From Anaeroglomus sp964630775 (lineage in GTDB: Bacteria > Planctomycetota > Phycisphaerae > Sedimentisphaerales > Anaerohalosphaeraceae), in assembly GCA_964630775.1 (NCBI GenBank), contig CAZVYY010000008.1, positions 60,776 to 124,775 of the forward strand: a DNA stretch of 64,000 nucleotides. The letters run 5' to 3'. Below are positions 1 to 10,800 of this stretch, piece after piece. The notes under the pieces were generated by a model, which was not told where the DNA came from, made no database searches, and saw only the letters and a program-made list of their open reading frames with translations. The translations under genes were made by a program, and so were the position numbers. Within the stretch, counting starts at the first letter, position 1. Every line of letters starts with the position of its first letter.

Positions 1-2088
<2,088 letters not shown>

Positions 2089-2123
2089 TGCATTGACGAT
2101 TCCACCTATTTCGGTTATAGTGC

Positions 2124-2156
2124 AGGGACGTCCCGGTTCGGGGCGTCCCTTTTTTA
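2124..2156 (+). terminator. Intrinsic terminator after hppA
   Basis: AGGGACG (2124-2130) pairs with CGTCCCT (2144-2150), with an inner CCCG/CGGG extension and a following T run. It separates hppA from rsfS and argues against a start for rsfS at the TTG at 2157. Confidence 0.85.
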
Positions 2157-2183
2157 TTGTGGTATTTATTGGAGATTGTGAGA

Positions 2184-2567
2184 TTGGCAAAGACAAAAAC
2201 AACACCTGAACGGAAGTTTGCGATTGAAGCGGCCCGGCTGGCCCAGGACCGTCATTGCACCGATGTCGTCGTCCTGGACCTCAGGGGCATATCCCCGGCC
2301 ACCGATTATTTCGTCATCGCCACCAGCACCAGCGATCGGCAGGGCAAATCCGTCGCCGATGAAATCAGCGACATGGCAAAACACTATGACCTGAAGAAAT
2401 ACGCCTCCGCCGGCTACCAGCAGGGACGATGGATTCTGATCGATTATATCAATGTCGTCGTGCATATTTTTGACCCGGAGATGCGGTCCTATTACGATCT
2501 CGAAATGCTCTGGGGTGACGCCAAAAAAATCCGCTGGCAGCGCGTTAAGAGAAAAGTCAAAGAGTAA
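2184..2567 (+). CDS. rsfS: Ribosome silencing factor RsfS (Iojap family)
   Basis: The family binds ribosomal protein L14 and blocks subunit joining when nutrients are scarce. The product has the typical Iojap/RsfS layout: a helical N-terminus (KFAIEAARLAQDRHCTDVVVLDL), the conserved ATDYFVIATSTSDRQ segment, and the C-terminal core with DYINVVVHIFDPEMRSYYDLEMLW. The open frame reaches back to a TTG at 2157, but that codon lies in the hppA terminator. A GGAG at 2171-2174 fits best with the TTG at 2184 (product MAKTKTTPERKF...); the GTG at 2178 is too close. About 127 residues is normal for the family. The start choice is less certain than the family. Confidence 0.9.
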   Translation: MAKTKTTPERKFAIEAARLAQDRHCTDVVVLDLRGISPATDYFVIATSTSDRQGKSVADEISDMAKHYDLKKYASAGYQQGRWILIDYINVVVHIFDPEMRSYYDLEMLWGDAKKIRWQRVKRKVKE

Positions 2568-2610
2568 TTATCAAACAGAAAAAGGCTCTGTCGAAATAAT
2601 TGAGTATTTT

Positions 2611-2697
2611 AACCCCGAAGGGGTCGCAAGTATCATAGCCGGAGGCGAAGCCTCCGGAACAAAGAATTGTCTTCTTTAAGCCCCAGCGGGGCGACAG
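2611..2697. repeat. Cluster of short GC-rich palindromes (REP-like)
   Basis: Three compact palindromes sit in the rsfS-argS intergenic stretch: CCCCGAAGGGG (2612-2622), CCGGAGGC-GAA-GCCTCCGG (about 2639-2657) and CCCCAGCGGGG (2681-2691). The AT-rich DNA around them resembles a dispersed REP-like element more than a single terminator. No other copy is obvious in the window, so the repeat status is inference. Confidence 0.5.
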
Positions 2698-2807
2698 AAT
2701 AAATCGTTTCTGCATAGCCTTATAAAAAAGACTGCCCCGGAAAGTAACTCTGCTTTCCGTCAGGGCTAAAGAATTTGAATAATTCACATAAGTTTGAGCA
2801 CAATGAT

Positions 2808-4601
2808 ATGAAACCTGTCCTTGAAATACTCGAACAGCGCATCAGCGACGCACTGGCCAACGTCAGCGGCCTGCCCAACTGCCCCGCCGTCGTCCGGATA
2901 GCCACCGACCCCAAATTCGGCGATTACCAGGTCAACGGCGTCATGGCTGCGTCCAAGCAGCTCAAAACCAACCCCCGCCAGTTCGCTGAAAAGCTCGTCG
3001 CGGAATTGAAGCTGGACGATATCTGCCAGACCCCCGAAATCGCCGGCCCGGGCTTCATCAACCTGCGGCTGACCCCCGAATTTCTGGCAAACGCCCTGAT
3101 GAATATCCATCGCGACGCAAATCTGGGCATCGAGAAAACGCAGGTCCCCCAGACCGTCGTCGTCGATTACTCCGGCCCCAATATCGCCAAACAGATGCAC
3201 GTCGGCCACCTCCGCAGCACCATCATCGGCGACTGCATCTGCAGGATGCTCGAATGCCTCGGCCATAACGTCATCCGACAAAACCACATCGGCGACTGGG
3301 GAACGCAGTTCGGCATGCTGGTGCAGTATCTCTATCAGAAAGCCGCCGCAACGACAAACAGCAATGACCCCGCGGCCATCGAAAAGGCCCTGCAAAATAT
3401 TCATATCGCCGACCTGGAGGAGTTTTATCAGCAGGCCAAAAAACGCGACGATGAAGACGAAGCATTTCGCAATGCCGCTCGTCAGCGGGTCGTCGAACTG
3501 CACACCGGCCAGAATCCGCTGACCCTGACCCTCTGGCGGCAAATCGTCAACGAATCCCGCAAACACTACCTGCCCATCTATCAGGCCCTGCATATCACGC
3601 TGAAAGCCGAAGATGAACGGGGCGAAAGCTTTTATGCAGACAAACTGGAATCCGTCGTAAAACAATTGCAGGACAGCAAATTGGCCGTCGAATCAGACGG
3701 CGCCGTCTGCGTATTCCCCGAAGGCTTCACCAACAAGGAAGGCGCCCCCCTGCCGTTCATCATCCAGAAGTCCGATGGCGCGTTTCTGTATGCCACCACC
3801 GACCTGGCCGCGATGCGTTTCCGTCTGAAAGACCTTCACGCCAATCGCATTATCTACGTCACCGACGCCCGACAGGCCCTGCATTTCAAGATGCTCTTTG
3901 CCGTCGCAAAAATGGCCGGATGGGCCAATGATTCCATCAAACTGGAGCACGTCACCTTCGGCACCATGCTGGGCACCGATGGCAAGCCCTTCAAGACCCG
4001 CACCGGCGGCACGGTCAAACTGGCCGAGCTGCTCGACGAAGCCATCCAGCGGGCCAGGGACGTCGTCGAACAAAAGAATCCGGAATTGCCCGAAGAAAAA
4101 AAGGCCCGGATCGCCGCCGCCGTCGGCATCGGCGCCGTCAAATATGCCGACTATTCCAACAACCGCGACAGCGACTATATCTTCAGCTTCGACAAGATGC
4201 TGGCCATGGACGGCAACACCGCCCCGTATATGCAGTACGCTTACGCCCGCATCAAATCCATCGAACGCAAGGCCCAGGGCCAGGACCTCGATGTGCAGGC
4301 CGAACTGTCGGCCATCGGTCGGATCACCCTGACCGACCCGGCCGAAATCGACCTCGCCAAGCACCTGATTCGCTACGGCCAGTCCATCCAGAACGCCGCG
4401 ACCGAATGCCGGCCCAACTACCTGACCAACTACCTGTATGAGTTGTCCGGCGCCTTCAGCCGGTTCTATAATGCCTGCCCCGTCCTGCAGACCGAAGGCC
4501 CAACCCGTACCGCCCGGCTGCTGCTGTGCGACCTGACCGCCCGCACCATCCGCCACGGCATGAGCCAACTGCTGGGCATCGACGTCCCGGAACAAATGTA
4601 A
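2808..4601 (+). CDS. argS: Arginyl-tRNA synthetase
   Basis: Class I aminoacyl-tRNA synthetase that charges tRNA-Arg in the cytoplasm. The N-terminal ArgRS additional domain (about residues 1-115) precedes the catalytic core. The HIGH signature appears as HVGH in SGPNIAKQMHVGHLRST, and the KMSK region is the degenerate GKPFKTR usual in this enzyme (GTMLGTDGKPFKTRTGGTVK). The C-terminal DALR anticodon-binding domain ends the protein. The frame extends upstream to a TTG at 2775, but the ATG at 2808 gives the family-typical start MKPVLEILEQRISDAL and 597 residues. The ribosome binding site is weak. It stands alone, convergent with the phosphate transporter. Confidence 0.97.
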   Translation: MKPVLEILEQRISDALANVSGLPNCPAVVRIATDPKFGDYQVNGVMAASKQLKTNPRQFAEKLVAELKLDDICQTPEIAGPGFINLRLTPEFLANALMNIHRDANLGIEKTQVPQTVVVDYSGPNIAKQMHVGHLRSTIIGDCICRMLECLGHNVIRQNHIGDWGTQFGMLVQYLYQKAAATTNSNDPAAIEKALQNIHIADLEEFYQQAKKRDDEDEAFRNAARQRVVELHTGQNPLTLTLWRQIVNESRKHYLPIYQALHITLKAEDERGESFYADKLESVVKQLQDSKLAVESDGAVCVFPEGFTNKEGAPLPFIIQKSDGAFLYATTDLAAMRFRLKDLHANRIIYVTDARQALHFKMLFAVAKMAGWANDSIKLEHVTFGTMLGTDGKPFKTRTGGTVKLAELLDEAIQRARDVVEQKNPELPEEKKARIAAAVGIGAVKYADYSNNRDSDYIFSFDKMLAMDGNTAPYMQYAYARIKSIERKAQGQDLDVQAELSAIGRITLTDPAEIDLAKHLIRYGQSIQNAATECRPNYLTNYLYELSGAFSRFYNACPVLQTEGPTRTARLLLCDLTARTIRHGMSQLLGIDVPEQM

Positions 4602-4623
4602 ATCCAGGCTTCTTTCCTGACAT

Positions 4624-4652
4624 AAAAAAGGCCCCGTTTTTGGGCGGGACCA
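4624..4652 (-). terminator. Intrinsic terminator of the - strand phosphate transporter
   Basis: On the - strand GGUCCC (4647-4652) pairs with GGGGCC (4630-4635), one G-U pair included, followed by six U (A run at 4624-4629 on the + strand). It lies just past the stop of the transporter and between two convergent genes. Confidence 0.65.
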
Positions 4653-4685
4653 ACACTCAATCTGTATTTTTCGGGCAGCTCAATC

Positions 4686-6386
4686 CTACTTTTCGCCGGC
4701 AATAACCTCGGCGATATTCAGAATATGGTCTTTGATTCTCCGATACGACGTCAGCAGGTCGGTATAAATCAGGCTCTTTTGCGGCGGGGCCATGCCGGCT
4801 TCCACCCGCGCCAGATGTCTGGTTCGGCTTTCTTTCACCAGGCTGGTGATGGCATTGTTCCTGGTATGCGACAGACTCAAAAATTCAGAGGGACTGGCTA
4901 CGCCGCCAGTTACGGCTGCAACGATGGAATCCAGAAATTCGGAAACCTTGCCGTGAAGGGCTTGCATCTCCTGCATGGCTTCCCCGGAAAAATGCAGATT
5001 ATGGTCGCGCATCTTGAGCCGCAGCTTGATGACGCTGGCGATATAATCGCTGATGGATTCGAATTCATCCGCCATACGGATTTGCCGCCGGTTCTCATGA
5101 ATCATGTTCTGCGAAAGATTCCCTCGGATAACGCTTCCCAGAAACTCCGTAATCTCTTTCTGCATGACATCCAGATCATTTTCCGTCTGGAATATTTTCT
5201 CGATGCGGTTGCGATCAATTGTATCGCTTTGCTGTGCCTCGCCCAGAATTGCCATGGCAGACTGACACATTTTGCCCATCTGTATGACTTCTTTTTCGGA
5301 TTGTTCCAGGGCAATAATCGGCGTATCAAACAGGCGGACATCCAGATACGTCAGCTTGGGAGCCTCCGGTTTTACCTTCTCAGGGACAAGCCATGTTAAA
5401 AAACGTGTATAGAACCCCACCAGCGGTAAAAAGACCAGCACATTCAATATCTTAAAACTGGTATGGGCCGTCGCGATCGCTTTCTCGGCATAAGGATATG
5501 TCACCGCAATATCGGTATAGACCGCGTCTTCAGGATGTTGACACCCTAAAAATTGAATGATAAACCAGACAACTCCCTGAGTCAGCACAAAAAACAGCGG
5601 CGTAATCCAGATGACTCCCAGAATATTAAACAAAACATGAGCGTAGGCCGCTCGTTTGGCGTTTGCAATGGTGCCCAGCGAGGCTAAAACCGGTGTAATG
5701 GTTGTACCGATATTTTCCCCCAGAACCAATGCTGCTGCGGTGTGAAAACCGATAATTCCAGTCCCCGCCAGGGCCATTGTAATACCCACGGTTGCCGACG
5801 AGGACTGTACGATGGCAGTGACCGCCGCCCCCACCAGGATACACTTGACAATTCCCCAGTAGCTGTCGGCCTGAAACTTGCTGAACCAGGCGATAAATTC
5901 CGGCATGGTTCGTACGGGAGTCAAGCCTTGTTTCATTAAATCCAAACCGAAAAAGACCATCCCAAGCCCCAGCACAAAGACGGCAATGAACCGAATCCGA
6001 TCGGATTTGGAAAACAAATAAAATAAGGCCGAAAAACCAACCATCGGAAGCCCCCATTGTTCCAGGCTGTAGGCCATAATCCAGGCCGTGACGGTCGTGC
6101 CAATGTTAGCGCCGAGAGTCACGCCAATGGACTGCTTGAGCGTCATCAGGCCGGCATTGACCATACCAACCACCATGACCGTCGTCACGGAACTGGATTG
6201 AATCAGTCCTGTGACCGTCATGCCGGAACCTATTCCTAACAGAGGATTATTGGTGGTAAGGCCTATCAGCTTGCGCATTTTTTCACCCGCCACCGCCTGC
6301 ATCCCGTCGGACATGTTCTTCATACCCAGCAGAAAGATTCCAAGTCCACCAAAGACATAACAGATAATAGATACTGTATGAGACAT
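4686..6386 (-). CDS. Na+/phosphate cotransporter with C-terminal PhoU-like domain
   Basis: Membrane symporter of the NptA/PNaS family (YjbB-like), predicted to move phosphate with Na+. The membrane half (about residues 1-350) carries the duplicated family signature: GLIQSSSVTTVMVVG near the N-terminus and AIVQSSSATVGITMALAGTG in the second repeat, with a GANIGTTVTA / GENIGTTITP pair beside them. Residues from about 380 onward are helical and PhoU-like, the usual fused regulatory tail. Total length 566 is normal. The ATG at 6386 has an AAGGA about 6 bases upstream. It is monocistronic and ends at its own terminator. Transport direction (uptake or efflux) cannot be told from sequence. Confidence 0.92.
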   Translation of the reverse strand: MSHTVSIICYVFGGLGIFLLGMKNMSDGMQAVAGEKMRKLIGLTTNNPLLGIGSGMTVTGLIQSSSVTTVMVVGMVNAGLMTLKQSIGVTLGANIGTTVTAWIMAYSLEQWGLPMVGFSALFYLFSKSDRIRFIAVFVLGLGMVFFGLDLMKQGLTPVRTMPEFIAWFSKFQADSYWGIVKCILVGAAVTAIVQSSSATVGITMALAGTGIIGFHTAAALVLGENIGTTITPVLASLGTIANAKRAAYAHVLFNILGVIWITPLFFVLTQGVVWFIIQFLGCQHPEDAVYTDIAVTYPYAEKAIATAHTSFKILNVLVFLPLVGFYTRFLTWLVPEKVKPEAPKLTYLDVRLFDTPIIALEQSEKEVIQMGKMCQSAMAILGEAQQSDTIDRNRIEKIFQTENDLDVMQKEITEFLGSVIRGNLSQNMIHENRRQIRMADEFESISDYIASVIKLRLKMRDHNLHFSGEAMQEMQALHGKVSEFLDSIVAAVTGGVASPSEFLSLSHTRNNAITSLVKESRTRHLARVEAGMAPPQKSLIYTDLLTSYRRIKDHILNIAEVIAGEK

Positions 6387-6651
6387 ATTTTGTCCTTATT
6401 TGATGCAAATAGAATGAATTTGAGAAGCATAACCTTAACCTGCCGGGATCGTCAAGCATTATATCCAAATATCCTAAGTAAATATCCAACAGGATTTTAT
6501 GACTCTGGCACCCAGAACGAAATGACCTGTCGCAGGACTCACTCGCTCCGAACGAACCCCAATCACCGCACACAAATTTTCACTTCATTGCAGCCAGTCT
6601 GTTTGATAAAATAGCCGCCAGTTTAAGAATAAAATACTTAAAGGTATATTT

Positions 6652-7062
6652 ATGAATATGACACAAACGGTATTATCTGTATCTACATCCTGCCGCAATC
6701 AAATGCTCAACATCACCCATCAGGTTGAACAGATTGTGTCCCAGAGCGGTATCCAGGATGGAATTGTCACTGTTTTTTGTCCACATACCACTGCCGGGAT
6801 TACTATCAATGAAAACGCAGACCCCGATGTCTGCCATGATATCCTGCTGACCCTCAACAAGCTCCTGCCGCAGAATCTGCCGGGCTATCGGCATTGCGAA
6901 GGTAATAGCGATGCCCACGTCAAATCCAGCCTTGTAGGCTGCAGCAGGCAGGTTATGCTAAACAAGGGCAGCCTTGTGCTGGGAACCTGGCAGGGCCTGT
7001 TCTTCTGCGAATTTGACGGCCCAAGGACGCGTTCGATTCATGTCCAGATTATGGGCCAGTAA
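6652..7062 (+). CDS. yjbQ: YjbQ family protein (UPF0047, secondary thiamine-phosphate synthase-like)
   Basis: A 136-residue protein of the widespread YjbQ/UPF0047 family. The family motif is clear: FCPHTTAGITINENADPDV (about residues 42-61), then GNSDAHVKSSLVG and the C-terminal LGTWQGLFFCEFDGPRTR. Some members can replace thiamine-phosphate synthase weakly; the natural role is unsettled, so only the family is claimed. The gene has no obvious operon partner. The next + strand gene starts about 560 bp on, past a small RNA locus transcribed towards it from the other strand. Confidence 0.93.
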   Translation: MNMTQTVLSVSTSCRNQMLNITHQVEQIVSQSGIQDGIVTVFCPHTTAGITINENADPDVCHDILLTLNKLLPQNLPGYRHCEGNSDAHVKSSLVGCSRQVMLNKGSLVLGTWQGLFFCEFDGPRTRSIHVQIMGQ

Positions 7063-7112
7063 ACCATAAACAACTGTTTACAAGACTCGCCTTGTCTGCT
7101 ATTTGAAGTGAC

Positions 7113-7226
7113 AAAAAAAATGGCGAGGTGGTGGGTCCGTCTGGGGGGGAAAACGGATAGCCACGTAGCCTCGCCGAGGTTTATGACTTCGACTGCTTCG
7201 ATAACCAGAAGCAACCGCAGTATTCA
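7113..7226 (-). ncRNA. Candidate structured small RNA, about 114 nt, unassigned
   Basis: The - strand has a near-ideal promoter (7234-7262) ending about 8 bases before this interval. The predicted RNA first folds a small hairpin (GCUUC...GAAGC, about 7198-7216). It then forms a long 3' hairpin in which GGCGAGG (7169-7175) pairs with CCUCGCC (7122-7128), GUGG pairs with CCAC, and UCCGU pairs with ACGGA around a C-rich loop. Eight U follow (7113-7120), so the long hairpin also works as a terminator. No coding frame of interest lies inside. It does not contain the conserved SRP apical loop, and I could not match it to 6S, tmRNA or RNase P. Function unknown. Confidence 0.6.
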
Positions 7227-7233
7227 ATTATCA

Positions 7234-7262
7234 AATATAGTTCCTTTTAATGCTCTTGTCAA
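7234..7262 (-). promoter_or_regulatory. Sigma70-type promoter of the small RNA
   Basis: Consensus -35 TTGACA (7257-7262) and -10 TATATT (7234-7239) with a 17-bp spacer on the - strand. Transcription would start near 7225-7227. Confidence 0.65.
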
Positions 7263-7506
7263 TCCTGTATCGTCAAAATTTAAGGAAAAATTGAGGCTTT
7301 TTTCATAAAACTCTCTTAATTTTGTATCCGTATTTATACCGACTGATTTAACAAACTTTCCCAGAATCACATTCTCTGCCGGTTAAATCACGAATCAAGA
7401 CAGAATTGGCAAGTATTGAAATTCAAAGCACTTAGTCTCAGACAAGCTGGATACCGTATCGACGAAATAAAAATGCATCGATACATTCATAGCGCCCCAA
7501 ATCCCC

Positions 7507-7535
7507 TTGCCAACGGCATCATTTTATCATACATT
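7507..7535 (+). promoter_or_regulatory. Possible promoter for the topoisomerase VI A gene
   Basis: TTGCCA (7507-7512) and TACATT (7530-7535) with 17-bp spacing, about 85 bp before the ATG. The remaining intergenic DNA from 7263 to 7621 is AT-rich and shows no other feature. Confidence 0.3.
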
Positions 7536-7621
7536 ACACACTAACGATTCAGGCCCAAAGACGCCTGACAGGACAAAAAAGAACATCGCCTCAGGACGAG
7601 AATTAACGCGAGAAAAACAAT

Positions 7622-8710
7622 ATGGCAAAGAAACACAACGTCGTTGAAGATATTCAGAAGAACGCACGCGGAGTCTATGACAAGATCATGGCCAGCCAGA
7701 AACCCACGATGAGCACGCCTGTGCGCTCGCTGGCCAATGTCAAATACCTCGAGAAAAAAGGCCACTTCCAGATTCAGGATAAAACCAAAAACAGAACCCT
7801 GACCGTATCCACCGTCAAGACCTTCGCCCAGACACTCAAAATGATGGCCCTGAGCAAAGAGCTCATCGAAAAAGACGATATGGCCACCAAAAGAGAGGCT
7901 TACTACATCTCGAAGAACTGGGGCAAGGCCGCATTTGCCGAACAGCCCGAATCCGATACCATCATGGACGATATCGAAGCGATGTTCGGCGTCAACCGCG
8001 AACAGTTGAAATTCGTCCCCGAGGAAAAAGGCGGTGACGTCGCCGGCAAGCTGTTGGTCTTCGACAAAGACGCCTCCGGCAAGAAACTCAAAATCGACTG
8101 CACCAAGTTCGGCTCCGGTGCCTACTCGATTCCCACCGATGTCGAAGACCTCGATTTTCAATCCGACGCCAAGTTCATCCTGGCCATCGAAACCGCCGGC
8201 GCCTTCCAGCGGCTGGTCAAATACGACTACTGGAAGAAAACCAACAGCATCCTCATCAGCATGGGCGGTGTTCCGACACGGGCCTGCCGCCGATTCATTC
8301 GGAGACTGGCCGACAAACTCAAAATCCCGGTGTATGCCTTTGTCGATGGCGACCCGTACGGCTACTTCAACATCTACCGCACACTGAAGGTCGGCTCGGG
8401 CAACGCGGCCCATCTCAACGAATACTTCTGCGTCCCCCAGGCCACCTTCCTGGGCGTCACTCCGCAGGATGTCATCGATTACCAGCTCCCGACCCACCCG
8501 CTCAAGGATGTGGACATCAAGCGGGCCAAGGACGCCCTCAAAAACGACCCCTTTGTCAAGCACCATAAACCCTGGCAGGCCGCCATCAACCAGATGCTGA
8601 ATATGGGTGTCCGTGTCGAACAGCAGGCATTCGCCAAGCACGGCCTCGAATACGTCGTTACCGAATACCTGCCGTCCAAGCTGAAAAATCCGTCGAAGTT
8701 TTTACCCTGA
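7622..8710 (+). CDS. DNA topoisomerase VI subunit A (Spo11/TopVIA family), no B subunit nearby
   Basis: The family makes the transient DNA double-strand break in archaeal-type topoisomerase VI and in the Spo11 recombinase. At 362 residues the protein is full length. The CAP domain carries KREAYYISKNW with the expected catalytic Tyr at residue 95. The Toprim metal site is intact: Glu190 in AIETAGAFQRL, and Asp242/Asp244 in VDGDPYGYFNIYR. In archaea the ATPase subunit TopVIB is adjacent, but none is seen in this window; the following gene is yggS. The enzyme could have a distant B subunit or act with another partner. Topo VI is scattered in bacteria, so lateral origin is possible. Family call is strong; the cellular role is inference. 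Confidence 0.93.
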   Translation: MAKKHNVVEDIQKNARGVYDKIMASQKPTMSTPVRSLANVKYLEKKGHFQIQDKTKNRTLTVSTVKTFAQTLKMMALSKELIEKDDMATKREAYYISKNWGKAAFAEQPESDTIMDDIEAMFGVNREQLKFVPEEKGGDVAGKLLVFDKDASGKKLKIDCTKFGSGAYSIPTDVEDLDFQSDAKFILAIETAGAFQRLVKYDYWKKTNSILISMGGVPTRACRRFIRRLADKLKIPVYAFVDGDPYGYFNIYRTLKVGSGNAAHLNEYFCVPQATFLGVTPQDVIDYQLPTHPLKDVDIKRAKDALKNDPFVKHHKPWQAAINQMLNMGVRVEQQAFAKHGLEYVVTEYLPSKLKNPSKFLP

Positions 8711-8733
8711 TTCGCCCCTGTCAGGATATCGCA

Positions 8734-9450
8734 ATGAGCCAGATTGCCGACCGACTCAAACAGATTCAGGACTCGATCCTTGCCGCCAGTGACAAAGCCG
8801 GCCGCAAGCCCGACAGCGTCCGTCTGATTGTCGTGACCAAAACCGCCACCCCCGAACAGATTCTGGAGGTGGTACGGGCCGGCTTCACCGAACTGGGCGA
8901 AAACCGCGTCCAGCACCTCAAGCAGATCGCCGACCAGATCACCCAGTCGCTCGCGGCAAGCGGCCAGGCCGACATCGCCTCCCGCATCCACTGGCACATG
9001 ATCGGTCACCTCCAGCGCAACAAGGTCAAACCCACCCTGCAGGTCTGCTCGCTGATTCACTCCGTCGATACGCTGCGTCTGGCCGAAGAAATCGACACCG
9101 CCGCCGCCAAGTTAGCCATCCACGCCCCCATCCTGCTTCAGGTCAACTGCTCCGGCGAGCCGCAAAAATACGGCGCCCCCGTCGGTGCCGCCTTCCACCT
9201 GGCCGAACAGATTCTGTCCATGCCCAACCTCCGCCTCGAAGGCCTGATGACCATGGCCCCGCTGACCATGGACAAAGACATCGTCCGAAGCTGCTTTGCC
9301 CGCGCCCGCGAACTGTTCGACGAGATGCGCACCGAAAAAGTGGCCGGCTCAAAATTCCGCCACCTGAGCATGGGCATGAGCCAGGATTACGAGCTTGCCA
9401 TCGAAATGGGAGCGACCATGGTTCGCATCGGCTCTGCCATCTTCGCCTGA
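8734..9450 (+). CDS. yggS: YggS/PLPBP family pyridoxal-phosphate homeostasis protein
   Basis: Single-domain PLP-binding barrel of the PROSC/YggS family, which buffers PLP and affects amino-acid metabolism without a known catalytic activity. The PLP lysine lies in LIVVTKTATPEQI (about Lys36). Also present are the conserved GENRVQHLKQI, the HMIGHLQRNK segment, LLQVNCSGEPQKYGAP, and the phosphate-binding end HLSMGMSQDYELAIEMGATMVRIGSAIFA. Length 238 is typical. The ATG at 8734 follows an AGGA, 23 bp after the topoisomerase stop, so cotranscription with that gene is likely. Confidence 0.95.
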   Translation: MSQIADRLKQIQDSILAASDKAGRKPDSVRLIVVTKTATPEQILEVVRAGFTELGENRVQHLKQIADQITQSLAASGQADIASRIHWHMIGHLQRNKVKPTLQVCSLIHSVDTLRLAEEIDTAAAKLAIHAPILLQVNCSGEPQKYGAPVGAAFHLAEQILSMPNLRLEGLMTMAPLTMDKDIVRSCFARARELFDEMRTEKVAGSKFRHLSMGMSQDYELAIEMGATMVRIGSAIFA

Positions 9451-9604
9451 TGCTGCGTGTTCCCCTTTTTTCGCATTTGCGTCCGATAACCCCAAACTCA
9501 TTGTATTTTAACATTAAGTCCCCCCCCGCACCATGTCGATGCAGTGAATAAGACTGGAATAAAATCCAGATATATTTGTTCTGCAATAACGGGTTCAGGA
9601 AACA

Positions 9605-10792
9605 ATGGTAGAATTACAACCCACAGACACAGGGGTATTGAATGCCGCCGCCGGCCATATGCCGACCCTGACATTCGTATCCGACCGTCTGAGCCTGACC
9701 GACACGGTTCGCACACGCCTTGCCGCGCGTCAATGGTCCGGCCGGCTGATCGATCTGACCCGCTTCTTCGACGCTCAGCTCGACACCTTCAAGCCGGGTG
9801 CTGTCCTGCTGGATGCCGGCGACGTACACCTCATCAACTGGAAGCAGCTCGACGACAAAATTCGCCTGCTGGACCAGGCCAACATCCCCGTCATTCTGCT
9901 CAATTGGCCCGTGTCGATGGAATTCAGCCGTTTTCGCCTGGCCTCCAAAATCCGCAGTTCCTCCATCGAAGAGGTCTGGGCCCGCATCGAATCGGCGATG
10001 TGCTTTGCCCTGGCCCTGGCCGAAATCCCCCAGCAGGAAGAACAGCAGCGTCAGCTCCAGGAACAGCTCAAAATCGCCGGCGCCGTCCAGCGGAATTTCC
10101 TGCCCCAGACACTGCCGGCCACCGACAAGGTCCGCTTCGCCCACGTCTATCACCCCGCACAATGGGTCTCGGGCGATATCTTCGACGCCGCCCGCCTCGA
10201 TGAAACCCACATCGGCTTTTACATCGCCGACGCCGTGGGCCACTCGGTGCCCGCCGCCCTGCTGACGATGTTTCTCAAACATACCGCCGTGCTGCGTGAA
10301 ACACACGGCAATCAATATCATATTTTCCCCCCCAGAGAGGTCTTGAACCACCTCAACCGGCAGATGATTCTGCAGCACCTCAAGGGCTGCCTGTTCGCCA
10401 CCGCCTGCTGCTGCCAACTGAATACCGACACGATGGAACTGGCATTCGCCCGCGCCGGCCACCCTTACCCGCTGCTGCTGCGTCCCGGCCGGGAACCGCA
10501 GCAACTGCACAGCCGCGGAGGTCTGCTGGGCGTATTCGAGGAGATGGAATTCGAACAGGTCCTCGTCCCGGTCCAGTCCGGCGACAAGATCCTGCTCTAC
10601 TCCGACGGCGTGGAACCCCTGATCGGCGAAGTGGACAACAGCGGCAAATTCCGATTCTCCGACCTGTTTTTGACCCTCTGCGACAGGCCCGTCATGTCCA
10701 TGATGTCCACCCTCGAAAGCGCCATCACCCGCTGGCGCCGCAGCTCATCCGAAGTCGACGACATCACCCTCCTGGCCGTTGAAATCCTCTAA
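9605..10792 (+). CDS. PP2C-type phosphatase (RsbU/SpoIIE-like) with degenerate N-terminal receiver-like domain
   Basis: Predicted serine/threonine phosphatase of the type that acts on anti-anti-sigma factors. Residues about 20-145 look like a receiver fold without a clear phosphoacceptor site. A Gln/Glu-rich helix (EIPQQEEQQRQLQEQLK) leads into the SpoIIE domain, about 155-395. Metal-site motifs are recognisable: VSGDIFDA, FYIADAVGHSVPAALL, KILLYSDGVEP and VDDITLLAVEIL at the very end, so the 3' end is intact. An AGGA precedes the ATG at 9605. The stop codon (10790-10792) is followed immediately, with no spacing, by the first CRISPR repeat. No cognate STAS or anti-sigma gene is in the window. 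Confidence 0.85.
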   Translation: MVELQPTDTGVLNAAAGHMPTLTFVSDRLSLTDTVRTRLAARQWSGRLIDLTRFFDAQLDTFKPGAVLLDAGDVHLINWKQLDDKIRLLDQANIPVILLNWPVSMEFSRFRLASKIRSSSIEEVWARIESAMCFALALAEIPQQEEQQRQLQEQLKIAGAVQRNFLPQTLPATDKVRFAHVYHPAQWVSGDIFDAARLDETHIGFYIADAVGHSVPAALLTMFLKHTAVLRETHGNQYHIFPPREVLNHLNRQMILQHLKGCLFATACCCQLNTDTMELAFARAGHPYPLLLRPGREPQQLHSRGGLLGVFEEMEFEQVLVPVQSGDKILLYSDGVEPLIGEVDNSGKFRFSDLFLTLCDRPVMSMMSTLESAITRWRRSSSEVDDITLLAVEIL

Positions 10793-10800
10793 GTTGTGGC

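Noticed and set aside
7113..7226. Small RNA as SRP RNA (GAAGCAG...CGAAG text resembles the SRP loop)
   Set aside because: The conserved SRP apical loop with GGUCAGG and GGAAG on opposite sides of helix 8 is not there, and the similar text forms a different hairpin.
7108..7308. 66-codon frame on the + strand across the small RNA locus
   Set aside because: It is antisense to the structured RNA and its promoter, with no domain.
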